Source: JACCTH01 sp963761985 (lineage in GTDB: Bacteria; Actinomycetota; Acidimicrobiia; Spongiisociales; ZC4RG35). Taken from it: a stretch of DNA of 64,000 bases. The notes beneath the pieces were generated by a model. That model saw only the letters and a list, made by a program, of their open reading frames with translations, was not told the origin of the DNA and made no database searches. The stretch lies in the NCBI GenBank assembly GCA_963761985.1, contig CAVXIT010000009.1:62001-126000 (forward strand), given 5' to 3'. Position 1 is the stretch's first letter. Every line of letters starts with the position of its first letter. Below, in pieces: positions 24,286 through 32,342 of the stretch. A program made the translations under genes and the position numbers.

Positions 24286-25092
24286 ATGGCCGAATTCATC
24301 CGCGTCGATCGCAGGGTCTTTCTTGCCCGGCTGGGCAAAGGAGTGCTGTCTATGGCGGTCTTGGGCGCCTGCTCCGACGACGTTCTTGCCTCGACAACCG
24401 CGAGTGCCACGACAAGACCCGGGAGCAATGCGGGCACGACCGCCACTACCACTCCTGCTGCTTCGACCAGCGCTCGGGCAACCTCGACTTCGGGGGCGAG
24501 TGCAGCGGGCCAATTCGTGCGGGTCGAGCTTGGCTTCGTTTCGGCCTATGTGGTTGTCAGAGGAACGGAAGCCGCCGTGATCGATACCGGGGTGGCGGGA
24601 AGCGAAGAGTCAATCGAAGCCGCGCTCGGAGCCGCCGACCTCGGTTGGGATGCGGTCGGCCACGTCATTCTCACTCATCACCATCCCGACCACGTCGGGA
24701 GCTTGTCGGCGATCATGGAAGCCGCTGCCCAGGCGACCGGTTACGTGGGTGCGGGCGACTTTGACAACGTCAGCGGACCCCGCGAACTCACTGCCGTCGT
24801 GGAGGGCGACGAAGTCTTCGGCCTGCAAGTGATCGAGACTCCGGGCCATACCGCGGGCCACATCAGCCTTCTCGACCCCGGCGCTTCGGTGCTGGTCGCC
24901 GGCGACGCTCTCAACGGCGGTGCGGGCGAAGTGGAAGGACCCAATTCGCAGTTCAGCGAGGATCACGAGCAAGCGTTAGCCACCGTCGGCAAGATGGCGG
25001 GGTTCGACTACGAGATTCTCTACTTCGGTCATGGCGACCCGGTGATGAGCGGCGCGTCGAGTCAGGTGGAGGAACTCGCCGGCAGCCTCTAG
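24286..25092 (+). CDS. metallo-beta-lactamase-fold hydrolase, Tat-exported lipoprotein
   Basis: A 268-aa protein starting at ATG 24286 with GGAGGTGG just upstream. The N-terminus has a twin-arginine motif (DRRVFLARLGKG), a short hydrophobic stretch and a lipobox-like VLGAC, followed by about 60 Ser/Thr/Ala-rich residues as a linker. The MBL domain follows with the zinc motif THHHPDHVG, the histidine in TPGHTAGH, AGDALNG and the final YFGHGDP. Hydrolase type (lactonase, thioesterase or other) cannot be told. It is probably anchored outside the membrane. Confidence 0.8.
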   Translation: MAEFIRVDRRVFLARLGKGVLSMAVLGACSDDVLASTTASATTRPGSNAGTTATTTPAASTSARATSTSGASAAGQFVRVELGFVSAYVVVRGTEAAVIDTGVAGSEESIEAALGAADLGWDAVGHVILTHHHPDHVGSLSAIMEAAAQATGYVGAGDFDNVSGPRELTAVVEGDEVFGLQVIETPGHTAGHISLLDPGASVLVAGDALNGGAGEVEGPNSQFSEDHEQALATVGKMAGFDYEILYFGHGDPVMSGASSQVEELAGSL

Positions 25093-25102
25093 CCAAGTCG
25101 CC

Positions 25103-26101
25103 TCAAATTGGGGCGAAGGTATCGATCATCAGGCGAACGTCAGGACCGAGTGGATAGAGGATCGGGCTGGTGCATCCGTTCGCCCGATACTCCCCTACCT
25201 TCTCGACACACTCCTCCGGCGTCCCGGCGGCGCAAATCATTTGGACGATGTCGTCGGGCACAAGCTTTGCCGCTACCTCGAGCTGCTCGTGGGTGGCGGG
25301 CCAGGTGAGGACACGACCGATTTCGTCAAGGAGAGTTTGCGGTACCCCCGAGGCCTTCATGATGTGCGGCTGCTGACCGAGGTATTGAGTCACCAGCATT
25401 CGAGCGGCGTCGATTGCCGTGGAGCGATCGGCATCCATCGAACAAACGATGAGTTGTGGTCGATCGAGATCCTCGACGGACTTTCCAGAGCGCTTGGCCC
25501 CGACCTCCAACGCTTCCATCGCCCGGAGGTTGTAACTCGGGGAGACCAGGTAGTTGAGGACCACCCCATCTGCGATCTCTCCGGTGAGCTCCATCATCTT
25601 CATCCCGGTCGCCCCGATGTAGATCGGAATCTCCTTGGGACGGCGTTCCTGATAGACGTAGTCGAGCTCTACGCCGTTTAGATGGACGTAGTCGCCGTCG
25701 AAGGTGACGTTCTCGTCGTTGAATAGAGCCCGCAAAACAGTGACGACCTCTCTCATCACAGCCAATGGATGGCGCCGGTCGATCCCGACCTTGGCCGCCA
25801 ACGGATCCCACCATGCCCCTAGTCCCGCGATGATCCGTCCCGGGGCAAGATCATCCAACGTCGAGAAGGTCGATGCGAGCCGGGCCGGGTTGCGGGACCA
25901 CACATCGACCACTCCCGCTCCGACTCGCAGCGTCTCGGTTGAGGTCGCGAATGCGGCCATGGCGATCATGGCATCGCGGACCAGGCGGGAGTCGGCTTGC
26001 CATACGGCTTCGAAGCCGCGATCTTCGGCATAACGGGCAATGTCGATCCCCTCGCGGATCGTGTGCGCATCCTGCAGGTACAGCGCGAGGCGTTCGCTCA
26101 T
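25103..26101 (-). CDS. LLM-class F420-dependent oxidoreductase
   Basis: A 332-aa TIM-barrel of the luciferase-like monooxygenase group, related to F420-dependent methylene-H4MPT reductase. It shows YAEDRGFEAVWQADSRLVRD, LRVGAGVVDVWSRNPARLAS, APGRIIAGLGAWWDP and IPIYIGATGMKMMELTGEIA DGVVLNYLVSP. Family members use F420 or flavin; the substrate is unknown. Its start overlaps the end of the SsnA-like gene (ATGA), so the two are co-translated. From memory, similar proteins sit near dihydropyrimidinase and nitrilase-type genes, which would fit the nucleobase context here. Confidence 0.85.
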   Translation of the reverse strand: MSERLALYLQDAHTIREGIDIARYAEDRGFEAVWQADSRLVRDAMIAMAAFATSTETLRVGAGVVDVWSRNPARLASTFSTLDDLAPGRIIAGLGAWWDPLAAKVGIDRRHPLAVMREVVTVLRALFNDENVTFDGDYVHLNGVELDYVYQERRPKEIPIYIGATGMKMMELTGEIADGVVLNYLVSPSYNLRAMEALEVGAKRSGKSVEDLDRPQLIVCSMDADRSTAIDAARMLVTQYLGQQPHIMKASGVPQTLLDEIGRVLTWPATHEQLEVAAKLVPDDIVQMICAAGTPEECVEKVGEYRANGCTSPILYPLGPDVRLMIDTFAPI

Positions 26102-27117
26102 AACTTGCGGTGCAGTCTGGCGGCCTGCTCGGCCGCCTTGGCCCGGATCTCGGCCCCCTCAACCCGGGTCGATCTCCCGTCGCGCATCAACACTTCACCC
26201 CCCACTTCGACTTCCAGCGGTCGGATCGAAGTTGTGTAAGCGAGGTGCCAGGGGTCCATTGGCTCGTACGACCAGCTGACGCGGTCCTGGCGCGCTTCAG
26301 GTACGAGGTCCCAACCCGTTTCGAGCCACGACCAAGCTGTAACCGGCTCCGCAGACAGATCGTTCGCTCGGTGCTGATAAAACGCCAAGCGAAGACTCTC
26401 GAGCATGTCGGCGCCGATGCCATCGGTACCCAAAGCCACGGGGTTCTCGAACCGAGATGGCGCCGCGTACCCAACCCCGTTGTTGAGGTTGGAAGCCGGG
26501 TTATGAACGACGGTTCCTGCCAGATGATGGTCGGTGGCGAGATGCACGCAGTGGGCGAGGAGCCAGTCGGGTCGCGTCAGGTGCCCTAGGCGGCTCGGTG
26601 CCTCGATGTCCTCGGGGCCTTCGCAAACATGGATGTGTACACCAACCGAGAACTCTTCCGCCAAGCTTGCCGCAGCCTCCAAGGTCTCGTCGCTGCACGT
26701 GAAGGCGGCATGGATCCCGACCAGGCCCCGCCCGCCTTCCCGCAAGAAGCGTCGATTCTCCTCCAGACCGCGTTTGGCGCCGTCGACTCCGTGTCGATCA
26801 CTAACCCCATAGGCCGGGATTACGCGCACACCCACTTCCGCGCAGGCATCGGCTATCACCGAAAGCGATCCTTCGATCGCATTGGGCGTTTCGTTGTGAT
26901 CGATGATCGTGGTCGTACCGGCCTCGAGCGCTTCAAGTGCCCCGAGCTTCGCGGACCACTCCAACATCTCCAGATCGAGGGCTGCGTCAAGGCGCCACCA
27001 GACTTGCTCAAGGATTTCGCCAAAGCTCTTAGGCACGTGTGGCGGCGCAGGCATACCGCGGGCCAAGGTCGAGTAGAGGTGGTGATGAGCGCAGACGAGA
27101 CCCGGGGTGACGGCCAC
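26098..27117 (-). CDS. SsnA-like amidohydrolase, shortened (possible decaying gene)
   Basis: A 339-aa metal-dependent amidohydrolase of the chlorohydrolase/guanine-deaminase group. It matches E. coli SsnA (442 aa, by memory) at VWWRLDAALDLEMLEWSAKL, TTTIIDHNETPNAIEGSL, HNPASNLNNGVGYA and ALGTDGIGADMLESLRLAFY. The metal HxH is AHHHLY right at the N-terminus, so the usual 50-60 residue beta-sandwich before it is missing, and the frame runs to a stop inside the ArsR control region. The part after LALGTDGIG also looks about 40 residues short. The GTG start at 27117 has no clear ribosome site. It may be non-functional. Confidence 0.75.
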   Translation of the reverse strand: MAVTPGLVCAHHHLYSTLARGMPAPPHVPKSFGEILEQVWWRLDAALDLEMLEWSAKLGALEALEAGTTTIIDHNETPNAIEGSLSVIADACAEVGVRVIPAYGVSDRHGVDGAKRGLEENRRFLREGGRGLVGIHAAFTCSDETLEAAASLAEEFSVGVHIHVCEGPEDIEAPSRLGHLTRPDWLLAHCVHLATDHHLAGTVVHNPASNLNNGVGYAAPSRFENPVALGTDGIGADMLESLRLAFYQHRANDLSAEPVTAWSWLETGWDLVPEARQDRVSWSYEPMDPWHLAYTTSIRPLEVEVGGEVLMRDGRSTRVEGAEIRAKAAEQAARLHRKL

Positions 27118-27147
27118 TTGACACGAAGATACTGTTTGGCATATAGT
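27118..27147 (+). promoter_or_regulatory. promoter of the arsR-SRPBCC pair
   Basis: TTGACA at 27118-27123 and TATAGT at 27142-27147 are separated by 18 nt, close to a perfect sigma70 promoter. The start would fall at about 27154-27155, on the ATG of arsR, which implies a leaderless mRNA. Confidence 0.75.
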
Positions 27148-27166
27148 GAACCAAATGGTTCAGTAT
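27143..27166 (+). promoter_or_regulatory. ArsR operator palindrome
   Basis: ATAGTGAACC and GGTTCAGTAT are inverted around a 4-nt centre, 9 of 10 positions pairing and TGAACC/GGTTCA perfect. It overlaps the -10 box and the arsR start codon, the position expected for autorepression. Confidence 0.65.
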
Positions 27167-27493
27167 TCACCAATCCTCGACTCAACCTTCGGAGCCTTGG
27201 CCGACGCCAGCCGTCGGGCCATCGTCGAACGACTGGGAAGGGGAGCAGCGACTATCAGCGAGCTGGCAGAGCTGTTGGACATCACCCTCACCGGGACCAA
27301 AAAGCACGTGCAGGTCCTCGAGGCGGCCGGTCTGGTGACAACTGACAAGGTGGGACGGACTCGCTACTGCCGGCTTGGCCCCCGGCGGCTCGAGGACGAA
27401 ATCGCCTGGCTCGAGAACTACCGACAACATCTCGATCAGCGCCTGGATCGACTGGGCGAGCTGATCGAACGCAGAAAAGGAGAAAGCAAATGA
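27155..27493 (+). CDS. ArsR-family winged-helix regulator
   Basis: A 112-aa DNA-binding repressor. The helix-turn-helix is ATISELAELLDITLTGTKKH VQVLEAAGLV and the wing follows at DKVGRTRYCRLGPRRLEDEI. No metal-binding cysteine pair is seen. I prefer ATG 27155 because the promoter predicts a start there; a GTG at 27146 adds three residues. It overlaps the SRPBCC gene by 4 nt. Regulators of this type are commonly paired with an AHSA1/SRPBCC protein that may sense the ligand. Confidence 0.88.
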   Translation: MVQYSPILDSTFGALADASRRAIVERLGRGAATISELAELLDITLTGTKKHVQVLEAAGLVTTDKVGRTRYCRLGPRRLEDEIAWLENYRQHLDQRLDRLGELIERRKGESK

Positions 27494-27966
27494 CTTCGAC
27501 GACCGTCACCCCGGTTGGCGACAAGGAAATTGTCACCGAGCGTGTATTCAACGCTCCACGGCAGCTGGTTTGGGATACGTTCCTCGACCCGACGCTCATC
27601 CCCGAATGGTGGGGCCTGCGCTCGAACACGACCCGGGTCGACGCCATGGACGTGCGCCCGGGCGGGGCCTGGCGCTATGTCCAGATCGATGGCGACGGCA
27701 ACGAGAACGGCTTCTCGGGCGAGTTTCGCGAGATCAACCCGCCCGACTCGGTCGTCCAGACCTTCGAATGGGACGGGATGCCGGGCCACGTCATCGTGGA
27801 AACGGCTTACTTCGAAGTGATCGACGAGAACACCACTCGCATGCGCGGGATCTCCCGATTCGACACCGTCGAAGACCGGGACGGGATGTTGATGTCGGGT
27901 ATGGAAGGCGGTCTCAACGAGAGCCACGACCGCTTTGACGAACTCCTGGCCCGAATCAGCGCCTGA
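27490..27966 (+). CDS. SRPBCC (AHSA1-type) domain protein
   Basis: A 158-aa START/Bet v1-fold protein likely to bind a hydrophobic ligand. It shows ERVFNAPRQLVWDTFLDPTL IPEWWG, DVRPGGAWRYVQIDGDGNE, SVVQTFEWDGMPGHVIVETA YF and the C-terminal GMEGGLNESHDRFDELLA, a standard AHSA1 ending. It starts within the arsR stop. A strong hairpin follows 8 nt after the stop. Confidence 0.88.
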   Translation: MTSTTVTPVGDKEIVTERVFNAPRQLVWDTFLDPTLIPEWWGLRSNTTRVDAMDVRPGGAWRYVQIDGDGNENGFSGEFREINPPDSVVQTFEWDGMPGHVIVETAYFEVIDENTTRMRGISRFDTVEDRDGMLMSGMEGGLNESHDRFDELLARISA

Positions 27967-27973
27967 TAGCGCC

Positions 27974-28020
27974 AACCCCGGGTTGTAACCCACATCCAAC
28001 GTGGGTTACAACCCAGGGTT
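27974..28020. terminator. bidirectional hairpin terminator
   Basis: Two 20-nt arms pair with one mismatch (AACCCCGGGTTGTAACCCAC with GTGGGTTACAACCCAGGGTT) around a 7-nt loop. It lies between the convergent SRPBCC and TM-helix genes and is followed by a short T-rich CGTTGTTTC, so it can serve both. Confidence 0.8.
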
Positions 28021-28028
28021 CGTTGTTT

Positions 28029-28784
28029 CTAAGGCGTTTGCGCTTGGGAGTCTCGAATCTGGTTCTTCATTGCATTGGCACGAGACTCCACCCGCTCCTC
28101 TGAGCCCTGGAGTTCGGCTTGCGCTTTGGGAATTTCCTCATCGAGCCGATCGAGCGCCCGCGCCCAGCGCTCGCGCATCGCCTGGATGCCACCACCGCCC
28201 ACCGCTACGACCAGGATCCCCACCACCAGGACGAGGATTGCGTAGAAGAGGGCATTGACGATGTCCGGGGCGATCTCAAGCTGAGAGATGGCGGCAAAGA
28301 TGCCGACCGTCAGAATTGCGCCTCCCGCGATGTTCGCCAGGAGCCGCCCATAACTGAGGTTGCCGAGCGCGGCATCGGTGAGCTCCCTCACCGCGGCCGC
28401 AATCGCCGAGGCGATCACGATGATCAGGATGGCGACGACGACGTTGGGCAGATAAGAGATCACGCCTTCGATGAGATCGCTGATCGGGTTGGGCCCGAAG
28501 ATCCCGAATGCAAGCTGCAAGACGAACAAGAACAGCACGTAGAAGACGAGCTTCCCGACCAGGTCACTGGCGTCGTACTTCGTGCGAGCCAAAGCTCTCT
28601 TGACTCCGCCCCGTTCAACCGCGCGGTCGAATCCGACACGCTCCAACACTTTGTCGAATGCCGTGCCGATCCACTTGGCCACGAAGTAGCCGATAACCAG
28701 GATCAGCAGGAAGCCGACGAACTTCGGTACAAACACCGCAATCCGAGCCCACGCGTCTTCCAGGCCTTGACGAAAACTATCCAC
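28029..28784 (-). CDS. conserved TM-helix-repeat membrane protein (MscS-related group)
   Basis: A 251-aa membrane protein with about five segments: FVPKFVGFLLILVIGYFVAK, LVGKLVFYVLFLFVLQLAFG, NVVVAILIIVIASAIAAAVR, LLANIAGGAILTVGIFAAIS and NALFYAILVLVVGILVVAVG. The GYFVAKWIG and VGGGGIQAMRERW phrases recur in the conserved TM-helix family near MscS channels (CmpX-like). The last 45 residues are charged and probably coiled-coil. The MscS pore domain itself is absent. It may be unrelated to the catabolic genes on either side. Confidence 0.75.
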   Translation of the reverse strand: MDSFRQGLEDAWARIAVFVPKFVGFLLILVIGYFVAKWIGTAFDKVLERVGFDRAVERGGVKRALARTKYDASDLVGKLVFYVLFLFVLQLAFGIFGPNPISDLIEGVISYLPNVVVAILIIVIASAIAAAVRELTDAALGNLSYGRLLANIAGGAILTVGIFAAISQLEIAPDIVNALFYAILVLVVGILVVAVGGGGIQAMRERWARALDRLDEEIPKAQAELQGSEERVESRANAMKNQIRDSQAQTP

Positions 28785-28842
28785 TAACCCTCCTTGGGAC
28801 TATTCGCCGCGCATACCCGCAGAGAGCTGAGTCGAAACTCGC

Positions 28843-31425
28843 TTAGAGAGCCAGAGGCCCGTACTTGTTGATCGGGAGCCGGTTGCGCCAGACGCCATCG
28901 AGAGCGTGATAGGCCGAAGCCACCGCCCCGGCGGTGGGGACGAGGCCGATCTCCCCCACCCCTTTGATCCCGTAGGGGGCGTTGGGTTGAGGCGACTCGA
29001 TCAAGATCACTTCGACTGGGGGCATGTCCTTGGGCCGGATGATTTCTAGCGACCGCAGGGTGAGGTTGGTCGGTTGGCCGTTCTCGTCGCAAGGGAAATC
29101 CTCGGAAAGCGCATAGCCGAGACCCATATGGACCGAGCCCTCGATCTGTCCTTCACAGAGCACGGGATTGACGGCGCGGCCGACGTCGTGAGCAGCCACC
29201 ACCTTCTCGATGGCTCCGGTCTCGCGATCGGCGACGACCAGTTGGGCCGCGTACGAGAAAGTGGAGTGGATCACCGGATTCTCAAGTCCCTCCGACAGGC
29301 TGTTGGTCCAGTCGACTCGATACTCGCCCAGGTAGTCGACATCAACCTGGCAGCCATCTTCCTTCGCTGCCCGGCAGGCGTCGGCGACCGCGCCGGCACC
29401 CATCAGCGTTCCGCGCGAGCCGGTGGTCTGTCCGGTGCCCAGTTCCCGGGTGGTGTCGACCACAACTCGCACTTTGTTTGGATCGACTCCCAGCTCTTCA
29501 ACCGCGACCTGGAGGGCGACGGTATGGATGCCCTGGCCCATCTCGGTCCAGCAGTGGCGCACCTCAACGGTGCCATCACCTTCGAAACGGACCACCGCCT
29601 TCGCCCACTCTTTGAAGCCGTTGCCAAGCCCGGCGTTCTTGAGACCGAGACCCAAGCCCACGGCTTTGCCTTCGGCCAGCGCCTGGTCGTAATGAGGTTT
29701 GATCGCTTCGAGACACAAGCCCGCTCCCAAACAGCCGTCGTCCATGATCTGACCCGGGCCCCAGATCGCTCCGGGGACGATGACGTTGCGCATTCGCATT
29801 GACCAGGGATCGACCCCTGCCATCTCGGCCAGGCGATCGATGACCCCCTCCATCGCAAATTGCGCCTGGTTGGCGCCAAACCCGCGGAAGGCACCGCCGA
29901 CCGAATTGTTGGTACGCACGGCGATCGACTCGACATCGACTGCGGGCACGTGATAGGGACCGGTGGCGTGACCGGCCGCCCTTTCGAGAACCTTCATCCC
30001 GACCGAGGCATATGGCCCCGAGTCGCCGATCATCCTTGCTTTGAAGGCGGTGAGCTTTCCCTCGCCATCGCAGCCGGCCCAGATTTCCATCCGGATCGGA
30101 TGACGCTTGGCATGAAGGTGCAGCGATTGCTCCCGAGTGAGAGTGCACTTCACCGGCCGGTCGAGCAGAAGAGCGGCGAGGGCGGTCTGCGCCTGGTTCG
30201 AAAGATCCTCTTTCCCGCCAAAGGCGCCGCCATTCGACACCAGTTCGACGGTCACGCGGGACTTGTCGATCCCCAGGGCGGCCGCGATCTGGTCGCGATC
30301 GTCCCAGACCCCTTGCCCACCTGAATACACGTAAAGCTCGGACTCGCCATAGGGAATGGCCAGCGTCGACTCCGGTTCGAGAAATGCATGCTCGACTCGC
30401 TGGGTCTCAAAGACCTCGTGGAGGGTGAAAGCCGAGCTGGACAAACCAGCCTCGACCTCACCTCTCTTATACGCGGACGTCGAAAGGCGGTTGCCCTCGA
30501 GCCCCCACACGGCATCCTCGCTCGACTCCAGCGCTGCTACCGGGTCGGTGAATGCCGGCAGAACCCTGTACTCCACTTCGATCAGCGCGGCCCCCTTTTG
30601 GGCAGTGCGCACATCTTCGGCGACCACCATGGCCAAGACGTCACCCGTGTAAGAAGTGCGGCCACCTTCGGGGATGAAGATCGGCCAGTCCTTGTGGATC
30701 AGGCCAACCTTGAGCTCGCCCGGAACATCGGCGGCGGTGAGCACTGCGACGACTCCCGGGAGCGCCCGCGCCTTGGTCGTATCGATCTTGAGGACATCTG
30801 CCCGAGCGTGGTCGGAAAGGCGAATAGCTCCGTGCAGCAATCCCTCGATGCGAAAGTCGTCGATGAAGCCCCGATCCCCCAGCGCCAGTTTGACGCCCTC
30901 ATATTTGGCTCCGGTCTTCCCAATCCCACCGGGCAGGGCGGGTTCGGGGATGGGATCGCCGCTGGCCAGCAGTTCGATCGCTTCGACGATCTTCGTGTAG
31001 CCGGTGCAGCGACAGAGATGGGCGCCGAGCCGGCTTTGGATCGTCGCCCGATCCAAACTGCTTCCTTTTTGATCGAGCAGCGATTTGGCTCTCACCACGA
31101 TCCCCGGCGTGCAAAAGCCGCATTGCAGGGCGCCGGTGGAAGCAAATGCCCGGGCCAGCCGGTCCCTTTCGGACGCATCGAAGCCTTCGAGGGTTGTGAC
31201 TTCCCGACCAGCCACCTTCTCCATCGACAGTTGGCAAGAGATGGTGGCTTTGCCGTCGAGCAACACCGCGCAACAGCCGCATTGCCCGGAGGGGGCGCAG
31301 CCATCCTTGGCCGAGGTCACTCCCAGCTCTTCGCGCAAGGCCGCGAGCAGGTGCGGGTGCTCGCCGGAAACCGACACCTCCGATCCATTGAGACGAAACG
31401 CCACGCCTTGAACGACGGTCGTCAT
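28843..31425 (-). CDS. XdhD-type molybdenum hydroxylase (2Fe2S-Mo fusion)
   Basis: An 860-aa fusion. Residues 1 to about 165 hold two 2Fe2S clusters: CAPSGQCGCC plus the later Cys of KATISC, then CGFCTPG and LCRCTGYTKIVEAI. The rest is the molybdopterin part with GGAFGGKEDLSNQAQTALAA, VGGAFRGFGANQAQFAMEGV, the WTEMGQGIHTVALQVA segment and the catalytic glutamate in IKGVGEIGLVPTAG. This is the layout of E. coli XdhD, which lacks the FAD domain. No separate FAD gene adjoins it. The start at 31425 overlaps the nitrilase stop (ATGA). Substrate is inferred to be a purine or related heterocycle. Confidence 0.85.
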   Translation of the reverse strand: MTTVVQGVAFRLNGSEVSVSGEHPHLLAALREELGVTSAKDGCAPSGQCGCCAVLLDGKATISCQLSMEKVAGREVTTLEGFDASERDRLARAFASTGALQCGFCTPGIVVRAKSLLDQKGSSLDRATIQSRLGAHLCRCTGYTKIVEAIELLASGDPIPEPALPGGIGKTGAKYEGVKLALGDRGFIDDFRIEGLLHGAIRLSDHARADVLKIDTTKARALPGVVAVLTAADVPGELKVGLIHKDWPIFIPEGGRTSYTGDVLAMVVAEDVRTAQKGAALIEVEYRVLPAFTDPVAALESSEDAVWGLEGNRLSTSAYKRGEVEAGLSSSAFTLHEVFETQRVEHAFLEPESTLAIPYGESELYVYSGGQGVWDDRDQIAAALGIDKSRVTVELVSNGGAFGGKEDLSNQAQTALAALLLDRPVKCTLTREQSLHLHAKRHPIRMEIWAGCDGEGKLTAFKARMIGDSGPYASVGMKVLERAAGHATGPYHVPAVDVESIAVRTNNSVGGAFRGFGANQAQFAMEGVIDRLAEMAGVDPWSMRMRNVIVPGAIWGPGQIMDDGCLGAGLCLEAIKPHYDQALAEGKAVGLGLGLKNAGLGNGFKEWAKAVVRFEGDGTVEVRHCWTEMGQGIHTVALQVAVEELGVDPNKVRVVVDTTRELGTGQTTGSRGTLMGAGAVADACRAAKEDGCQVDVDYLGEYRVDWTNSLSEGLENPVIHSTFSYAAQLVVADRETGAIEKVVAAHDVGRAVNPVLCEGQIEGSVHMGLGYALSEDFPCDENGQPTNLTLRSLEIIRPKDMPPVEVILIESPQPNAPYGIKGVGEIGLVPTAGAVASAYHALDGVWRNRLPINKYGPLAL

Positions 31426-32327
31426 GTCAGCCGGTACGCCTCTGGCACTCGATAGCGCTCGAAGTCGAACAGGGTCTTCTTGTAGAAGTCGCAATAGTCG
31501 AGGTCGATCTTGGCCACGACCACTTCATCCCCTGTCGTGATGCACTGGGCCATGATCTGGCCGGATGGAGCGATGATGACCGACTGTGCCAAGGAGTCGA
31601 CCCCCTCCTCCACTCCGCCTTTCGCCACGCCGACGACAAAGGCACCGTTTTGATAGGCACCTGACTGCATCACCAAGTGGTTGTGGAATCCCTGCAAAGA
31701 GTTCTGCTGGGGATCAGGGGCGTAGTAGAGCGGGGTGTTGTATCCGATCAAGATCAGCTCGGCTCCTTGGAGGCCCATCGTGCGGTAGGTCTCGGGCCAG
31801 CGGCGGTCGTTGCAAATCGCCATTCCGACGATGCCGCCAAATGCCTCCCACACCGGAAATTCGCGGCCGGGCTCGAAGAAATGCCGCTCGGCGTGCTGGA
31901 AGGGACGCCACTCCTCGTTGTGCTCGTGCCCGGGGATGTGCACCTTCCGATATTTGCCGACGACGATGCCGTCTTTTCCGACGAGGATCTGTGTGTTGAA
32001 CCGGTGGGCGGTTCCGGCATCGTCGACCGACTTCTCAGCGAAGCCCAAGCAGAAGCCGACCCCGAGCCGGGCGGCCTCTTCGAAAAGCGGTTTCGTTGCA
32101 GGACCTGGCATCTCGCTTTCGAACCATGCGTCGATCTCGTTCTCGTCTTCGATGAACCAGCGCGGAAAGAATGAGGTCAGCGCCAGCTCGGGAAAGACCA
32201 CCAGGTCGGCGCCACGTTCGCTGGCGTCCCGCAACATCGCCAAGAGCCGATCGACGACGGCTTCACGGCTCTCATCTCGCGCGACAGGACCCATCTGTGC
32301 CGCCGCGATGGTGAGAAACCGGCTCAT
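31422..32327 (-). CDS. N-carbamoyl-D-amino-acid-hydrolase-like nitrilase
   Basis: A 301-aa nitrilase-superfamily amidase. The Glu-Lys-Cys triad is in FPELALTSFFPRW, YRKVHIPGH and AICNDRRWPET, and the family phrases RFNTQILV, FQHAERHFFEPG and MQSGAYQNGAFVVGVAK match D-carbamoylases closely (known length about 304). The expected reaction is removal of CO2 and NH3 from an N-carbamoyl (ureido) compound. It overlaps the XdhD-type gene by 4 nt and follows DUF1015 by 15 nt, so it is one transcript with SerA, DUF1015 and XdhD. Confidence 0.88.
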   Translation of the reverse strand: MSRFLTIAAAQMGPVARDESREAVVDRLLAMLRDASERGADLVVFPELALTSFFPRWFIEDENEIDAWFESEMPGPATKPLFEEAARLGVGFCLGFAEKSVDDAGTAHRFNTQILVGKDGIVVGKYRKVHIPGHEHNEEWRPFQHAERHFFEPGREFPVWEAFGGIVGMAICNDRRWPETYRTMGLQGAELILIGYNTPLYYAPDPQQNSLQGFHNHLVMQSGAYQNGAFVVGVAKGGVEEGVDSLAQSVIIAPSGQIMAQCITTGDEVVVAKIDLDYCDFYKKTLFDFERYRVPEAYRLT

Positions 32328-32342
32328 CGGCGCTTCATTCTG

